Positions 33,816-42,329 of a stretch of 64,000 nt of DNA are shown here, one piece after another (position 1 is the first letter of the stretch; every line of letters starts with the position of its first letter). The stretch is from assembly GCA_963834405.1 (NCBI GenBank), contig CAWIBX010000005.1, forward strand, positions 1,736,001-1,800,000, given 5' to 3'. This DNA is from Bog-473 sp963834405 (GTDB taxonomy: Bacteria > Actinomycetota > Acidimicrobiia > Acidimicrobiales > RAAP-2). The position numbers and the translations under genes were made by a program. Below the pieces are notes generated by a model that saw only the letters and a program-made list of their open reading frames with translations, had not been told where the DNA came from and made no database searches.

Positions 33816-34553
33816 TCAGGCGGTCAGGCTGTCCGGACGGTGCGGCACGGCGCCGGCGTCCGCCGGCAACGAGGTGTGCGCGCCCCGTTCGGCGACAGGC
33901 TTCCAGTCCTCTCCTCGCCGCACCGCGACGCCGACGAGGACCGTCGTCAGATGCTCCTCGAAGTCCGGCGCCGTGCGGATGGGCGGCAGGTCGAGCAGCG
34001 CGCGCAGCCCGACCAGCTCGTCCGGAGGGCGGGCGGCGACCATGCGGTGAAGCTCGGAGAGGGGCGAGCGGCCCTCGTTGGCCGCGGCGCGCCCACGGAT
34101 CTCCTGCACGGCGGCGCCGACGGCGCACTGCGCGACTGTGTCGAACGCGGTCAGGGCCTCAGTCGGGCCGAAGCCGGTGCGGCCGAGCACCTGTATGACC
34201 GAGTCGACCACGTCGGCCATGGTGTCCCACCGCAGCCCGCCGTTCATGAACTGCACCAGGATCTCGGGCTCCTCCACGAACGAGCGGTAGACGTGACGCG
34301 CCCATTCGCGCAGCCACTCGTCCCAGTGTTGACCCGTGTCCTCGGGGGCGCCGACGCGGGACAGCGAGTACTCGGCGGCCAGCACGAGCAGTTCCCGCCG
34401 ATTGCCGACATGGTGGTAGAGCCCGGCCACGCTGACGCCCAGGTGGTCCGCCACCGCCTTCATGGAGATGCCGTCGAGCCCGATGTCGAGCACGGCCTCC
34501 GCGATGGCGGTGCGGTCGATGCGGGCCGGACGCCCGACCTTGCCCGTCGGCAT
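33816..34553 (-). CDS. TetR-family regulator
   Basis: 245 aa. Helix-turn-helix at residues about 28-55: GISMKAVADHLGVSVAGLYH, then HVGNRRELL. The C-terminal part looks like the larger TetR ligand domain (TetR_C-like, with FDTVAQCAVGAAVQEIRG). The ATG overlaps the TGA of the upstream amidohydrolase gene by one nt, so regulator and enzyme are co-translated. That suggests the ligand is the amidohydrolase substrate or product. Start at MPTGKVGRPARID rather than an upstream in-frame ATG because GRPARID is a common TetR opening. Confidence 0.9.
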   Translation of the reverse strand: MPTGKVGRPARIDRTAIAEAVLDIGLDGISMKAVADHLGVSVAGLYHHVGNRRELLVLAAEYSLSRVGAPEDTGQHWDEWLREWARHVYRSFVEEPEILVQFMNGGLRWDTMADVVDSVIQVLGRTGFGPTEALTAFDTVAQCAVGAAVQEIRGRAAANEGRSPLSELHRMVAARPPDELVGLRALLDLPPIRTAPDFEEHLTTVLVGVAVRRGEDWKPVAERGAHTSLPADAGAVPHRPDSLTA

Positions 34554-35782
34554 CAGGAAGCCGGTACCGCCGACGCCCCGTGCACGTCCGTTCGTGACGG
34601 CCCGATCCGCGCCGCCAGCGGCTCCAGCTTCGCCGCGTCGAAGCGGTACACCGATGCTGCCGTCGCCCCGAGCATGCGCGTCGCCTCGTCGGGTGGCACG
34701 TCGGCGAAGGCCTCGGCGATGGCCTTGCGCGTGTGCGGCCAGGTGCCCTCCGGGTGAGGGAAATCGTTGCCCCACATGAAGGCGTGGACACCGATTTCGT
34801 GGCGGCGTTCGATCTCCTCGGTGCTGGGCGTCGACGCGCCCACGAAGATGTTGGTCCCGAAGAACTCACTCGGCTTCTTCGAAATCGTCGACGTGAACGC
34901 GTTGCCGAGTTTCTCGGTGTTGTGCCCGCCCAAGTACTTCTCGTCCATGCGGCTTACGATGCCTGGGAGCCACCAGGCCCCGTCCTCCGTGATGGCGAAG
35001 CGAAGGCCGGGATGGCGCTCGAAGACGCCGCCCCAGAGGAGCGCCCAGAGCGGGCGGGCCGCCCACCACCACGCCTCGGTGGCGTAGATGGCGATGAGGC
35101 CCGGCGCCGTCATGGAGATGTCGCGCGACGCGCCGCCCGAATGGACGTGGACCACCATGCCGTTGGCCTCGCAGGCCGCCCAGACGGGTTCGTAGCGCAG
35201 GTCGTTGTACGACGGCTTGTCGACCCATAACGTCGGGATCAGGATCGCCCGGAACCCGACGGAGGCGAGCCGTTCTATCTCGGCCACGGCGGCGTCGATG
35301 TCGTGCAGGATCGGGACGGTGGCCACGCCGCATCGGCGCTCCGGGCTGGAGGCGCAGAGCTCCTGGAGCCAGCGGTTGTGCGCCTGGGCGCCCGCCATGA
35401 CCAACTCGCCGTCCAGGTCGCCCGAGGAGCCGAGGCCGGCATGGAAGGGCGCGGACGCGCCGCCGCCCAGTACGTCGGCGTCGGGGAAGATCACCTCGGC
35501 GGCCACGCCCTCCTTGTCGAGCTCGGCGTCACGCGCCGCTGGGTCCCACGAGGCCCGTCGGCCTCCGTCCCCTGTCTCGGCCTCCCACTTCGCTTCGAAG
35601 GCCGCCGCGTCGCTCTGCGCGGCGCGGGCCTTGTTCATGTCGAGAACGAGGGCCAGGTCGGCGTCGAAGGCCGGGCGGTACTTGGGGTCGAGATAGTCGC
35701 GGTAGCGCTCGGCCGGCGGTCCGGCATGGGTGTCCGAGGAGATCACCAGGTAGCGGGCGCTGTCGTCGGTGTGTCCGGTCAT
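34553..35782 (-). CDS. Amidohydrolase-2 family enzyme (paralogue group B, copy 1)
   Basis: 409 aa. Opens with YLVISSDTHAGPPAERYRDY, followed by YLDPKYRPAFDADL; the gene at 37894 starts almost the same way, so these two form a second paralogue group. Other barrel features: VVHVHSGGASRD in mid-protein, FAITEDGAWWLPG, and GNDFPHPEGTWPHT with the C-terminal metal Asp. AGAGGA eight nt before the ATG supports the start at 35782. Lies downstream of the Rieske gene (36 nt gap) and is coupled to the TetR gene, forming a Rieske-amidohydrolase-TetR leftward operon. Product of the oxygenase could be its substrate. Confidence 0.88.
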   Translation of the reverse strand: MTGHTDDSARYLVISSDTHAGPPAERYRDYLDPKYRPAFDADLALVLDMNKARAAQSDAAAFEAKWEAETGDGGRRASWDPAARDAELDKEGVAAEVIFPDADVLGGGASAPFHAGLGSSGDLDGELVMAGAQAHNRWLQELCASSPERRCGVATVPILHDIDAAVAEIERLASVGFRAILIPTLWVDKPSYNDLRYEPVWAACEANGMVVHVHSGGASRDISMTAPGLIAIYATEAWWWAARPLWALLWGGVFERHPGLRFAITEDGAWWLPGIVSRMDEKYLGGHNTEKLGNAFTSTISKKPSEFFGTNIFVGASTPSTEEIERRHEIGVHAFMWGNDFPHPEGTWPHTRKAIAEAFADVPPDEATRMLGATAASVYRFDAAKLEPLAARIGPSRTDVHGASAVPAS

Positions 35783-35818
35783 TCGTGGTTCCTCTTTCTT
35801 CGCGCCGCCAGCCACGAT

Positions 35819-36853
35819 TCAGTCGATGGCGGCGGCGGGGTCCGAATAGAACTGCGTGCACCACGCGCGGTGGTCCAGGATGGTCCGCTCCTCCTTCGTG
35901 AGGATGGGGCGTTCGACGTAGCGCTTGTTCTCCCAGATCGGGATGTCCTGGCTCACGCCGCCCAGGAACGAGTCGGCCGTGTTCTTGGCCGCCTCCGGGC
36001 CGGCGCTCGTGGGCGTGGTGAAGATCCACCGGACGTGGACCTGTTCCTCGTCGATGGGTGTGGTGGACGTGAGGAAGGTCATGGTGTCCGTCATACGCAG
36101 GACGCCGAGCCCGAGCCCGAAGGTCTCGCGCACGAAGAACCCATTCATGCTCGAGGCGCGCTTGTAGCCGCCGTCGATGAAGATCTCCTGTTCGGGTATG
36201 GCGGGAGTGCCGTGCACGAATTGGAAGTGCACGGCGTCGTGGTTGTTCTCGGCCATCTCCTGGCAGCTGGTGCGAATGGTGAACTCGGCGATGTAGGGAT
36301 CGCTCCACGCCTCGTCCGAGAGCTCGGGCACCTCGGGGACGTCGTAGAACGGTGGCTTCCCCTCGAGGTGGTGCCAGGCCCACACCATGCCGTTGCGCTC
36401 CAGGGTCGGGTAGGCACGAATGGCGGCCTTGGACGGGACCCGCCCCGAGCCGTAGGGGATGTCGGTGCACTTGCCGCTCGCGCCGTCGTAGCACCAGCCG
36501 TGGAACGGGCACTGGAGGATCTCGCCGCGCACCGTCCCCCCGACGCCCAGATGCGCACCCAGGTGGGCGCAATAGGCGGCGGTGACCCGCGGCACTCCAC
36601 TCTCGGTGCGGAAGACGACCAGGTCCCGTCCGAAGTAGTGCAGGGGCACGACGGCGCCCGCCTCCACCTCGTCGGAGGCCGCGACGATGAACCAGCCGTT
36701 CGGGATCGGGAAGGGGAAGCGCGGACCGGACTCGCTGCGGACGTGGGTGCGGACGGAGGGATCGGCTATCAGGTCGAGGCGCCGCGGCATGCCGGCCCCG
36801 GGCTGCGTGTCCAGACCCCGGATTGCCCGGTCCTCGGTGCGAACGTCGGTCAT
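35819..36853 (-). CDS. Rieske non-haem iron oxygenase, KshA/Neverland-like
   Basis: 344 aa. Rieske cluster ligands C95-x-H97 and C115-x2-H118 (YCAHLGAHLG, then ILQCPFHGWCYDG), followed by KCTDIPYGSGRVP, a segment resembling 3-ketosteroid 9alpha-hydroxylase (KshA) and the cholesterol 7-desaturase group. Mononuclear iron ligands D206-x2-H209-x4-H214 in NNHDAVHFQFVHG; the late SQDIPIWENKRYVERP also matches KshA. It needs a reductase partner, which is not in this window. Heads a leftward operon with an amidohydrolase and TetR. A steroid-like or other alicyclic substrate is inferred, not shown. Confidence 0.9.
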   Translation of the reverse strand: MTDVRTEDRAIRGLDTQPGAGMPRRLDLIADPSVRTHVRSESGPRFPFPIPNGWFIVAASDEVEAGAVVPLHYFGRDLVVFRTESGVPRVTAAYCAHLGAHLGVGGTVRGEILQCPFHGWCYDGASGKCTDIPYGSGRVPSKAAIRAYPTLERNGMVWAWHHLEGKPPFYDVPEVPELSDEAWSDPYIAEFTIRTSCQEMAENNHDAVHFQFVHGTPAIPEQEIFIDGGYKRASSMNGFFVRETFGLGLGVLRMTDTMTFLTSTTPIDEEQVHVRWIFTTPTSAGPEAAKNTADSFLGGVSQDIPIWENKRYVERPILTKEERTILDHRAWCTQFYSDPAAAID

Positions 36854-36890
36854 GGCCAACCCCCAAGCGGTCCGGCTGTGGCCGGGGCCG

Positions 36891-36946
36891 TTGCCCCGAG
36901 ACATTTCCGTACCTATTATCAAAACTGATCCGGCTTTGACTGTCAA
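36891..36946. promoter_or_regulatory. Divergent promoter between Rieske and SDR genes
   Basis: On the plus strand TTGCCC (36891-36896), 17 nt, then TATTAT (36914-36919) gives a promoter for the SDR. On the minus strand GATAAT (36920 to 36915) may be the -10 for the Rieske gene. A palindrome TTGAC-T-GTCAA at 36936-36946 lies between the promoter and the SDR ribosome binding site and could be an operator. Confidence 0.45.
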
Positions 36947-36961
36947 GAAGGAGAGGGCGCT

Positions 36962-37831
36962 ATGGAGGACCTGCTGGACAAGGTGGCCGTGGTGACCGGC
37001 GGGGCCAGCGGCATCGGGTTGGCCCTGGTGCGTGCGTTCTTGGGGGAGGGCATGCGGGTCGCCGTCGCCGACGTCGACGAGCCGGCGCTCGCCGCCGTGG
37101 CCCAGGAGTTCACCGGCGACGCCCGGGTGCTCGTGCACCGCACGGACGTGACGAGCACCGAGTCGGTGGCCTCGCTCGCCGACGCCGTCTACGACGGCTT
37201 CGGCGCGTGTCACGTCCTGTGCAACAACGCGGGCGTGGGCGCGCCCAGCGCGAAGGTCTGGCAGACCACCCCGAACGACTGGGCGTGGGTGTTCGGGGTC
37301 AACGTGACCGGCGTGGTCAACGGCATCCTCACGTTCGTGCCACGCATGCTCGAGTCCGGCGAGGAGGGACACGTGGTGAACACGTCCTCCTCGGACGGCC
37401 CGATCTCGCCGTTGCCATCGGCCTCCGTGTACGCCGCCAGCAAAGCGGCGGTCAGCGTGCTCACCGAGTGTCTGGCGGCACAGTTGGCCGAGGAGGGCGC
37501 GCCCATCCGGGCGTCGGTCTTCTATCCCTCCGGGGGGCTGCTGCGGACCGGTCTGTGGACCTCGGATCGCACGCGGCCGCCGGCGCTGGCCCGGGAACGG
37601 CCCCGCGAGACCGAGGCGATGACGCCGGAACGGCTGGAGGAGATGGCGGCGAAGGGCGGGCGTGAGCTGCACTGGCAGCCGCTCGACGAACTGGCGGCGC
37701 TCGTCGTGGAGGGCATCCGCGCCGGGCGCTTCGTCCTGATGAAGGACGCCCCGGACGCCGCCACCACCCTGCGCGGGCGCGCCGACGCCTTCGCCGCCGG
37801 GGCGCTCCCCACGCCGGCCCACTTCGGCTGA
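36962..37831 (+). CDS. SDR-family oxidoreductase
   Basis: 289 aa. Cofactor motif TGGASGIGLALVRAF with an Asp after the second strand (VAVADVDEP), which favours NAD(H). NNAGVG, Ser in NTSSSDGPIS and YAASKAAVSVLTE complete the active site. AAGGAG eight nt before the ATG supports the start. Transcribed away from the Rieske gene and 62 nt before the next amidohydrolase, whose own operator lies in that gap. Probably oxidises an alcohol generated by the oxygenases of the island. Confidence 0.9.
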   Translation: MEDLLDKVAVVTGGASGIGLALVRAFLGEGMRVAVADVDEPALAAVAQEFTGDARVLVHRTDVTSTESVASLADAVYDGFGACHVLCNNAGVGAPSAKVWQTTPNDWAWVFGVNVTGVVNGILTFVPRMLESGEEGHVVNTSSSDGPISPLPSASVYAASKAAVSVLTECLAAQLAEEGAPIRASVFYPSGGLLRTGLWTSDRTRPPALARERPRETEAMTPERLEEMAAKGGRELHWQPLDELAALVVEGIRAGRFVLMKDAPDAATTLRGRADAFAAGALPTPAHFG

Positions 37832-37853
37832 GCCCGACCCGGCGAACCAAATA

Positions 37854-37875
37854 AGAACTAGACTCCGGTTCTAAC
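37854..37875. promoter_or_regulatory. 22-bp operator, copy 1 (AGAACTAGA-n-TCC-nn-TTCTAAC)
   Basis: Core palindrome-like element TAGACTCCGGTTCTA (37859-37873). It matches the site at 55318-55339 at 19 of 22 positions. Downstream, TATCGT (37882-37887) lies exactly 6 nt before the ATG at 37894, so the operator would cover the -35 region of a leaderless promoter: a repressor bound here would block the amidohydrolase. Confidence 0.72.
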
Positions 37876-37893
37876 TCCTGGTATCGTGGTCAC

Positions 37894-39135
37894 ATGGCGA
37901 CATCTGTATCGGCCGCGCCCCTGACGCTCATCTCGGCGGACACCCACGCCGGCGGGAGCCACGAGCAGTACCGGGAGTACCTGGACCCCGCATACCGCGA
38001 CGAGTTCGACGCGTGGCGGGCGAAGTACAAGAACCCGTGGAAGGACCTGCGCGACACCGATCTGCGCGTCCGCAACTGGGACGACGAGCGGCGCTCGGCC
38101 GACGAGCTCGCCGACGGCGTGGTGGGTGAGGTCCTCTACCCCAACACCGTGCCACCCTTCTTTCCGGGATTCGTCCTCTTCGCCGGGCCGCCCAAGCCGG
38201 AGGAGTACGAGCACCGGCGGGCCGGGATACAGGCGCACAACCGCTGGCTGGTCGACTTCTGCGCCCGCCGGCCGGCGCAGCGCGCCGGCGTCGGGCAGAT
38301 CTTCCTCAACGACATCGACGACGCCGTCGCCGACGCCACGTTCATAAAGGAGCAGGGACTACGCGGCGGCGTCCTCCTGCCGGTGGTTCCGCCGGACGTG
38401 ACATGGGTCAAGCCCTTGTACCACCCCGACTACGACCGCCTCTGGGCCGCGCTGCAGGACCTGGATATCCCGGTCAATGTGCACGCCGGTACCGGGTCAC
38501 CCAACTACGGCCGCTTTCAAGCGACCCCGATGCTCATGATCGCCGAGGTCGCGTTCTACGGCATGCGGCCCTTGGTCCACCTGATCCTGTCGGGCGTGTT
38601 CGAGCGCTTCCCCCGACTGAAGTTCGCCTTCACCGAGGGGGGCGCAGCGTGGCTGCCCGAGACGCTCCGCCACCTGGACTACGTGATTACGAGCGTGCAG
38701 AAAGGCTCCATCGGCGAGCTGCGGTACACGAAAGAGCAGGCGCTCCCGCGCACGGCCACCGAGTACTTCCACCAGAACGTGTGGATGGGCGTGAGCTTCC
38801 CGAAGCCGGCCGACATGGAGGTGCGCACGATGATGGCGCCCGACCGCTTCATGTGGGGGAGCGACTACCCGCACGACGAGGGCACCGAGCCCTACACGCG
38901 CGAGCACCTGCGGCAGGTGACCCAGGGCGTCCCCGAAGACGACCTGCGCCGGATCCTCGGGCGCAACGCGGCGGCGCTGTACGAGTTCGACCTCGAAGCT
39001 CTGGCCCCGCTGGCCCGGGAGTACGGGCCCACGCTGGACGAGGTGCGTCAGCCGCTGTTGGAGCTGCCCGAGCGGCCGAACCGGGCGCTGCTCCAGGGTC
39101 AGGCCCGCGTCCTCACCGCTGCCACGCCCACCTGA
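37894..39135 (+). CDS. Amidohydrolase-2 family enzyme (paralogue group B, copy 2)
   Basis: 413 aa, paralogue of the gene at 34553: LTLISADTHAGGSHEQYREY then LDPAYRDEFDAWRAKYKNPW. Barrel metal-site elements are SADTHAGG, VNVHAGTGSPNYG, FAFTEGGAAWLPE and GSDYPHDEGTEPYT. No clear ribosome binding site precedes the ATG; a -10-like TATCGT sits 6 nt upstream, pointing to a leaderless message, with a TetR-type operator just ahead. Convergent with the group A amidohydrolase at 39155 (19 nt between stops). Substrate unknown; the group includes decarboxylases and hydrolases of cyclic acids. Confidence 0.88.
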   Translation: MATSVSAAPLTLISADTHAGGSHEQYREYLDPAYRDEFDAWRAKYKNPWKDLRDTDLRVRNWDDERRSADELADGVVGEVLYPNTVPPFFPGFVLFAGPPKPEEYEHRRAGIQAHNRWLVDFCARRPAQRAGVGQIFLNDIDDAVADATFIKEQGLRGGVLLPVVPPDVTWVKPLYHPDYDRLWAALQDLDIPVNVHAGTGSPNYGRFQATPMLMIAEVAFYGMRPLVHLILSGVFERFPRLKFAFTEGGAAWLPETLRHLDYVITSVQKGSIGELRYTKEQALPRTATEYFHQNVWMGVSFPKPADMEVRTMMAPDRFMWGSDYPHDEGTEPYTREHLRQVTQGVPEDDLRRILGRNAAALYEFDLEALAPLAREYGPTLDEVRQPLLELPERPNRALLQGQARVLTAATPT

Positions 39136-39154
39136 CGGAGCGGGCGGCCTCCGC

Positions 39155-40438
39155 CTACGCCGTGGCGCGCGCCGCCAGCCGGCCGAGGTCGGTCCCCTTC
39201 CCCTTCCGCTCGAAGCGGCCCTTGTCGAAGGAGCGAATGGAGACGTCGTGGCCGGGTGCCTCGGCGCGCAGGGCCCCGACCGTGCAGCGCTCCGGGGGCC
39301 GGTGTGCGAACGGCTCGAACGAGTACCAGCGGCACGCGTTCTCGTAGGTGATGCGGGCCAGCTCGTCGTCGGGCACGTCCGCCGCCACGCGGGCGAGCTC
39401 CTCGGGCGCCTCGGGCCACGACGAGTCGGAGTGCGGGTAGTCGCATTCCCACGCGATGTTGTCGAGGCCGATGTCGTGGCGCAGCGTGATCCCGACGGGG
39501 TCGGCGATGAAACAGGTCAAGAAGTGCTGGCGGAACACATCGCTGGGCAACCGGTCTCCGAAGTCCTGCCCCGTCCAGGCGCGGTGCATGTCGTAGGTGC
39601 GGTCGAGCCGGTCGAGGAAGTACGGGATCCAGCCCGTGCCGCCCTCGGAGAGCGCGAAGCGGATGTCGGAGTACCGCTTGACCACCCGCGACCACAGCAG
39701 ATCGGCCGCCGCCTGGCAGATGTTCATGGGCTGGAGGGTGATCATCACATCGACGGGCGCGTCCGGCGCGGTGACGGACAGCTGGCCCGACGAGCCCAGG
39801 TGGATGGAGACGACCACACCCTCGTCGCACACCGCGGTCCACAAGGGGTCCCAGTGCTCGGCATGGAAGCTCGGGTAGCCGAGCGTGGCCGGGTTCTCCG
39901 TGAAGGTGACGGAATGGCAACCCTTGGCGGCGACGCGCCGGACCTCCGTGGCGGCCAGCTCCGGGTCCCACAGCACCGGCAGCGCCATCGGGATGAAGCG
40001 GCCCGGGTAGGCGCCGCACCACTCGTCGATGTGCCAGTCGTTGTAGGCCTGCAGCACCGCCAGCGCCAGGTCCTTGTCCTCGCAGGCGGCGAAGAGCCGT
40101 CCGCTGAAGCCGGGGAACGAGGGGAAGTTCATGGAGCCGAGCACGCCGCCGGCGTCCATGTCCTTGATGCGCTCGTGCACGTCGTAGCAGCCCGGGCGCA
40201 TTTCGTCGAAGGCCGTGGGCTCGACGCCGTACTCCTCCTTGGGCCGGCCGGCGACTGCGTTCAGGCCGATGTTGGGGATCACTGCGCCGTTGAACACCCA
40301 GGCGTCCGAACCGTCGGGCCGGCGTTCCACCCGGGGCGCCTCATCGCGGTATCGCCCCTGCAGGTGTCCCTCGAAGAGGTCCGGCGGCTCCACCACGTGG
40401 TCGTCGACGCTGACGAGGATCATGTCCTCCGCCCTCAT
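39155..40438 (-). CDS. Amidohydrolase-2 family enzyme (paralogue group A, copy 2)
   Basis: 427 aa. Opening MILVSVDDHVVEPPDLFEGH; the shared hallmarks of group A are GCYDVHERIKDMDAGG, AYNDWHIDEWCGAYPGRFIP and CDYPHSDSSWPEAPEEL with the C-terminal metal Asp. Closest relative in the window is the gene at 50984 (same opening and same AYNDWH-DEWC-A core). AGGAG six nt before the ATG at 40438 supports the start. Probable -10 TATCAT on the minus strand at 40484-40479. The acyl-CoA ligase gene upstream is in the same direction with a 76-bp gap, so it may have its own promoter. Confidence 0.88.
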   Translation of the reverse strand: MRAEDMILVSVDDHVVEPPDLFEGHLQGRYRDEAPRVERRPDGSDAWVFNGAVIPNIGLNAVAGRPKEEYGVEPTAFDEMRPGCYDVHERIKDMDAGGVLGSMNFPSFPGFSGRLFAACEDKDLALAVLQAYNDWHIDEWCGAYPGRFIPMALPVLWDPELAATEVRRVAAKGCHSVTFTENPATLGYPSFHAEHWDPLWTAVCDEGVVVSIHLGSSGQLSVTAPDAPVDVMITLQPMNICQAAADLLWSRVVKRYSDIRFALSEGGTGWIPYFLDRLDRTYDMHRAWTGQDFGDRLPSDVFRQHFLTCFIADPVGITLRHDIGLDNIAWECDYPHSDSSWPEAPEELARVAADVPDDELARITYENACRWYSFEPFAHRPPERCTVGALRAEAPGHDVSIRSFDKGRFERKGKGTDLGRLAARATA

Positions 40439-40514
40439 GGCAACTCCTCCCCGGCCCACGACGGGCCCGATTGCACAAATGATACGGCTGCCCCTTCCCG
40501 GGCCGGCCTCCTGC

Positions 40515-42197
40515 TCAGCGTCTCTCGTATTCGATCCCGGCCGCTTCGGCGTCCCACGTGGCCGGCGTGACGCCCTCCTCGCGCAGCTCGCGCTTCAGGA
40601 CGCGCCCGACGGGGCTGCGCGGCAGCGCCGGTCTGAACTCGACGTAGCGCGGCAGGCAGAAGTAGGGGAGCCGTTCGATGCACCAGCGGAAGAGCTCCTC
40701 CTCGGTGAGGTCCGCGCCCTCCTTGACCGTGGCGGTGACCTTGAGGTCGTCCTCGGTCAAGGGGCTGGGGACGGCGTGGACCGCGACGTCGGCCAGCGCA
40801 CCGTGGCCCATGAGGATCGACTCCACCTCGTAGCTGGCGATGTTCTCGCCCCGGCGCCGCAGGTAGTCCGCCTTGCGGTCGACGAAGTAGAGGTAGCGGT
40901 CCTCGTCGATCCGGCCGATATCGCCGGTGTGGTACCAGAGGTTGCGCATCGTCTCGACCGTGACTTCGGGCCTGCCCCAGTAGCCCTCGAACATCACGTG
41001 CGGCTGCTTCGGCCGTATCACGATCTCGCCGTCCGTTCCTGCTGCGAGCTCGTGGTCCTCGTCGTCGAAGATCCGGACGTCGAAGAACTCGTCGTTGACG
41101 ACGCCGGCGGCGTGGGGTCGGTTCTCCACGCCGGGCGGCTGCCAGGAGACCAGGCTGGCCTCGGTCACGCCGTACGCACCGCTGAACGTCTCGATCCCGA
41201 AACGCGACCGGAGAATGCCGTCCACCTCGGGTGGGAGGGGCACCGCGCCCATCAGGCGCAACGTGCGGTTGGCCTCGGGCGCGCCCGAGCCCGGCATCTC
41301 GGGGCGGTCGACGTCGTGCGCCAGCAGGTACGCCATCGTCCCGAGGGTCGACGTGACGGTGGCGCCGACGCGGTTCATCTCGGGCCAGAACTGCGAGACG
41401 GAGAAACGGCGGAAGATGGCGCCGCGCCCGCCGAAGAGGAGGGTGCCGACGATGGCGGTCACCAGCGCGTTGAAGTGGTACATCGGCAGCGGCGTCCACG
41501 CCACGTCGTCGGCCGTGCGCTTCCAGCAGAGGCCGATCTGCCGGGCCAGGGCCTCGTGGTAGTTGTGCGTCAGCATGCATCCCTTGGACAGCCCGGTGGT
41601 GCCGCCGGTGTAGATGAAGGTGGCCAGGTCGGACGGCCGGACGTCGACGGTGGGCGCCCCGCCGGCCGCCGCCATGACGTCGTCCCAGCGGTGCACGGCA
41701 ACGCGGCCGAGCGAGGGCACGGCCGCGGATGAGGGCGCTCCCGCCGCGTCCGCCTCGTCGTCGCCGGCGTCGACGTCGTCCACGACGATCACATGCTCGA
41801 GTGTCGGGACGTCCCGCGCGATGGCCGCCACGCGGTGGAGGTAGCTGGCCGCGACGACCATCAGGCGGGCGCCGGAGTCGTTGAGCTGGTGGGTGAGGTA
41901 GGCACCCTTGTAGGCGGTGTTGATGGGCACCGCCACGCGGCCGGCGCACACGGTGCCGGCCCAGGTGAGCAGCGCCGGCGACGAGTTCTCGAGCAGCGAG
42001 GCCACGCGGTCGTGCTGCGCCGTCCCGAGCTCGTGGAGGACCCCGCCGAACCGGTCGCCCGCCGCCAGGACATCGCCGGCCGTGAGCTTCGTTCCGGCGA
42101 TGTCGAGGTACTCGCTGTCCGGGTCGGTCTCGAGCCTGCGGGCGAAGAGCTGGGGGACCGTGGACTGCTCGCCCCCGGCCCAGACGCGGTCGGCCAC
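40515..42197 (-). CDS. AMP-dependent acyl-CoA ligase (CaiC/FadD17-like)
   Basis: 560 aa. The P-loop is TFIYTGGTTGLSKGCMLTH, followed by GAYGVTEASLVSWQPPG and the hinge YFVDRKADYLRRRGENI. The C-terminal catalytic Lys motif (usually G-K-x-x-K) reads SPVGRVLKREL, with Arg in place of the conserved Lys; either the neighbouring Lys serves or thioester formation is altered. GTG start with GGAGGGA upstream. Activates a carboxylic acid to its CoA thioester at the expense of ATP. Divergent from another ligase at 42330. Confidence 0.9.
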   Translation of the reverse strand: MADRVWAGGEQSTVPQLFARRLETDPDSEYLDIAGTKLTAGDVLAAGDRFGGVLHELGTAQHDRVASLLENSSPALLTWAGTVCAGRVAVPINTAYKGAYLTHQLNDSGARLMVVAASYLHRVAAIARDVPTLEHVIVVDDVDAGDDEADAAGAPSSAAVPSLGRVAVHRWDDVMAAAGGAPTVDVRPSDLATFIYTGGTTGLSKGCMLTHNYHEALARQIGLCWKRTADDVAWTPLPMYHFNALVTAIVGTLLFGGRGAIFRRFSVSQFWPEMNRVGATVTSTLGTMAYLLAHDVDRPEMPGSGAPEANRTLRLMGAVPLPPEVDGILRSRFGIETFSGAYGVTEASLVSWQPPGVENRPHAAGVVNDEFFDVRIFDDEDHELAAGTDGEIVIRPKQPHVMFEGYWGRPEVTVETMRNLWYHTGDIGRIDEDRYLYFVDRKADYLRRRGENIASYEVESILMGHGALADVAVHAVPSPLTEDDLKVTATVKEGADLTEEELFRWCIERLPYFCLPRYVEFRPALPRSPVGRVLKRELREEGVTPATWDAEAAGIEYERR

Positions 42198-42238
42198 TGG
42201 TGCTCCCTCCCATTTCTCCTTCGGGCCCGCACCCGGGG

Positions 42239-42269
42239 CCGGATATCAGCAACCGGATATTGTATGTAA
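42239..42269. promoter_or_regulatory. Divergent promoter with CCGGATAT direct repeats
   Basis: CCGGATAT occurs at 42239-42246 and again at 42253-42260 (14-bp period). The second copy runs into TATTGT (42258-42263), a -10-like hexamer lying 6 nt before codon ATC at 42270, where the conserved reading frame of the ligase begins. The repeats could be an operator governing both divergent ligases. Confidence 0.4.
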
Positions 42270-42329
42270 ATCTCGGAGAACCTCGGCCACCTCCTCATCG
42301 ACCACCCTTTCGCCGACGGGCGCGACCTG

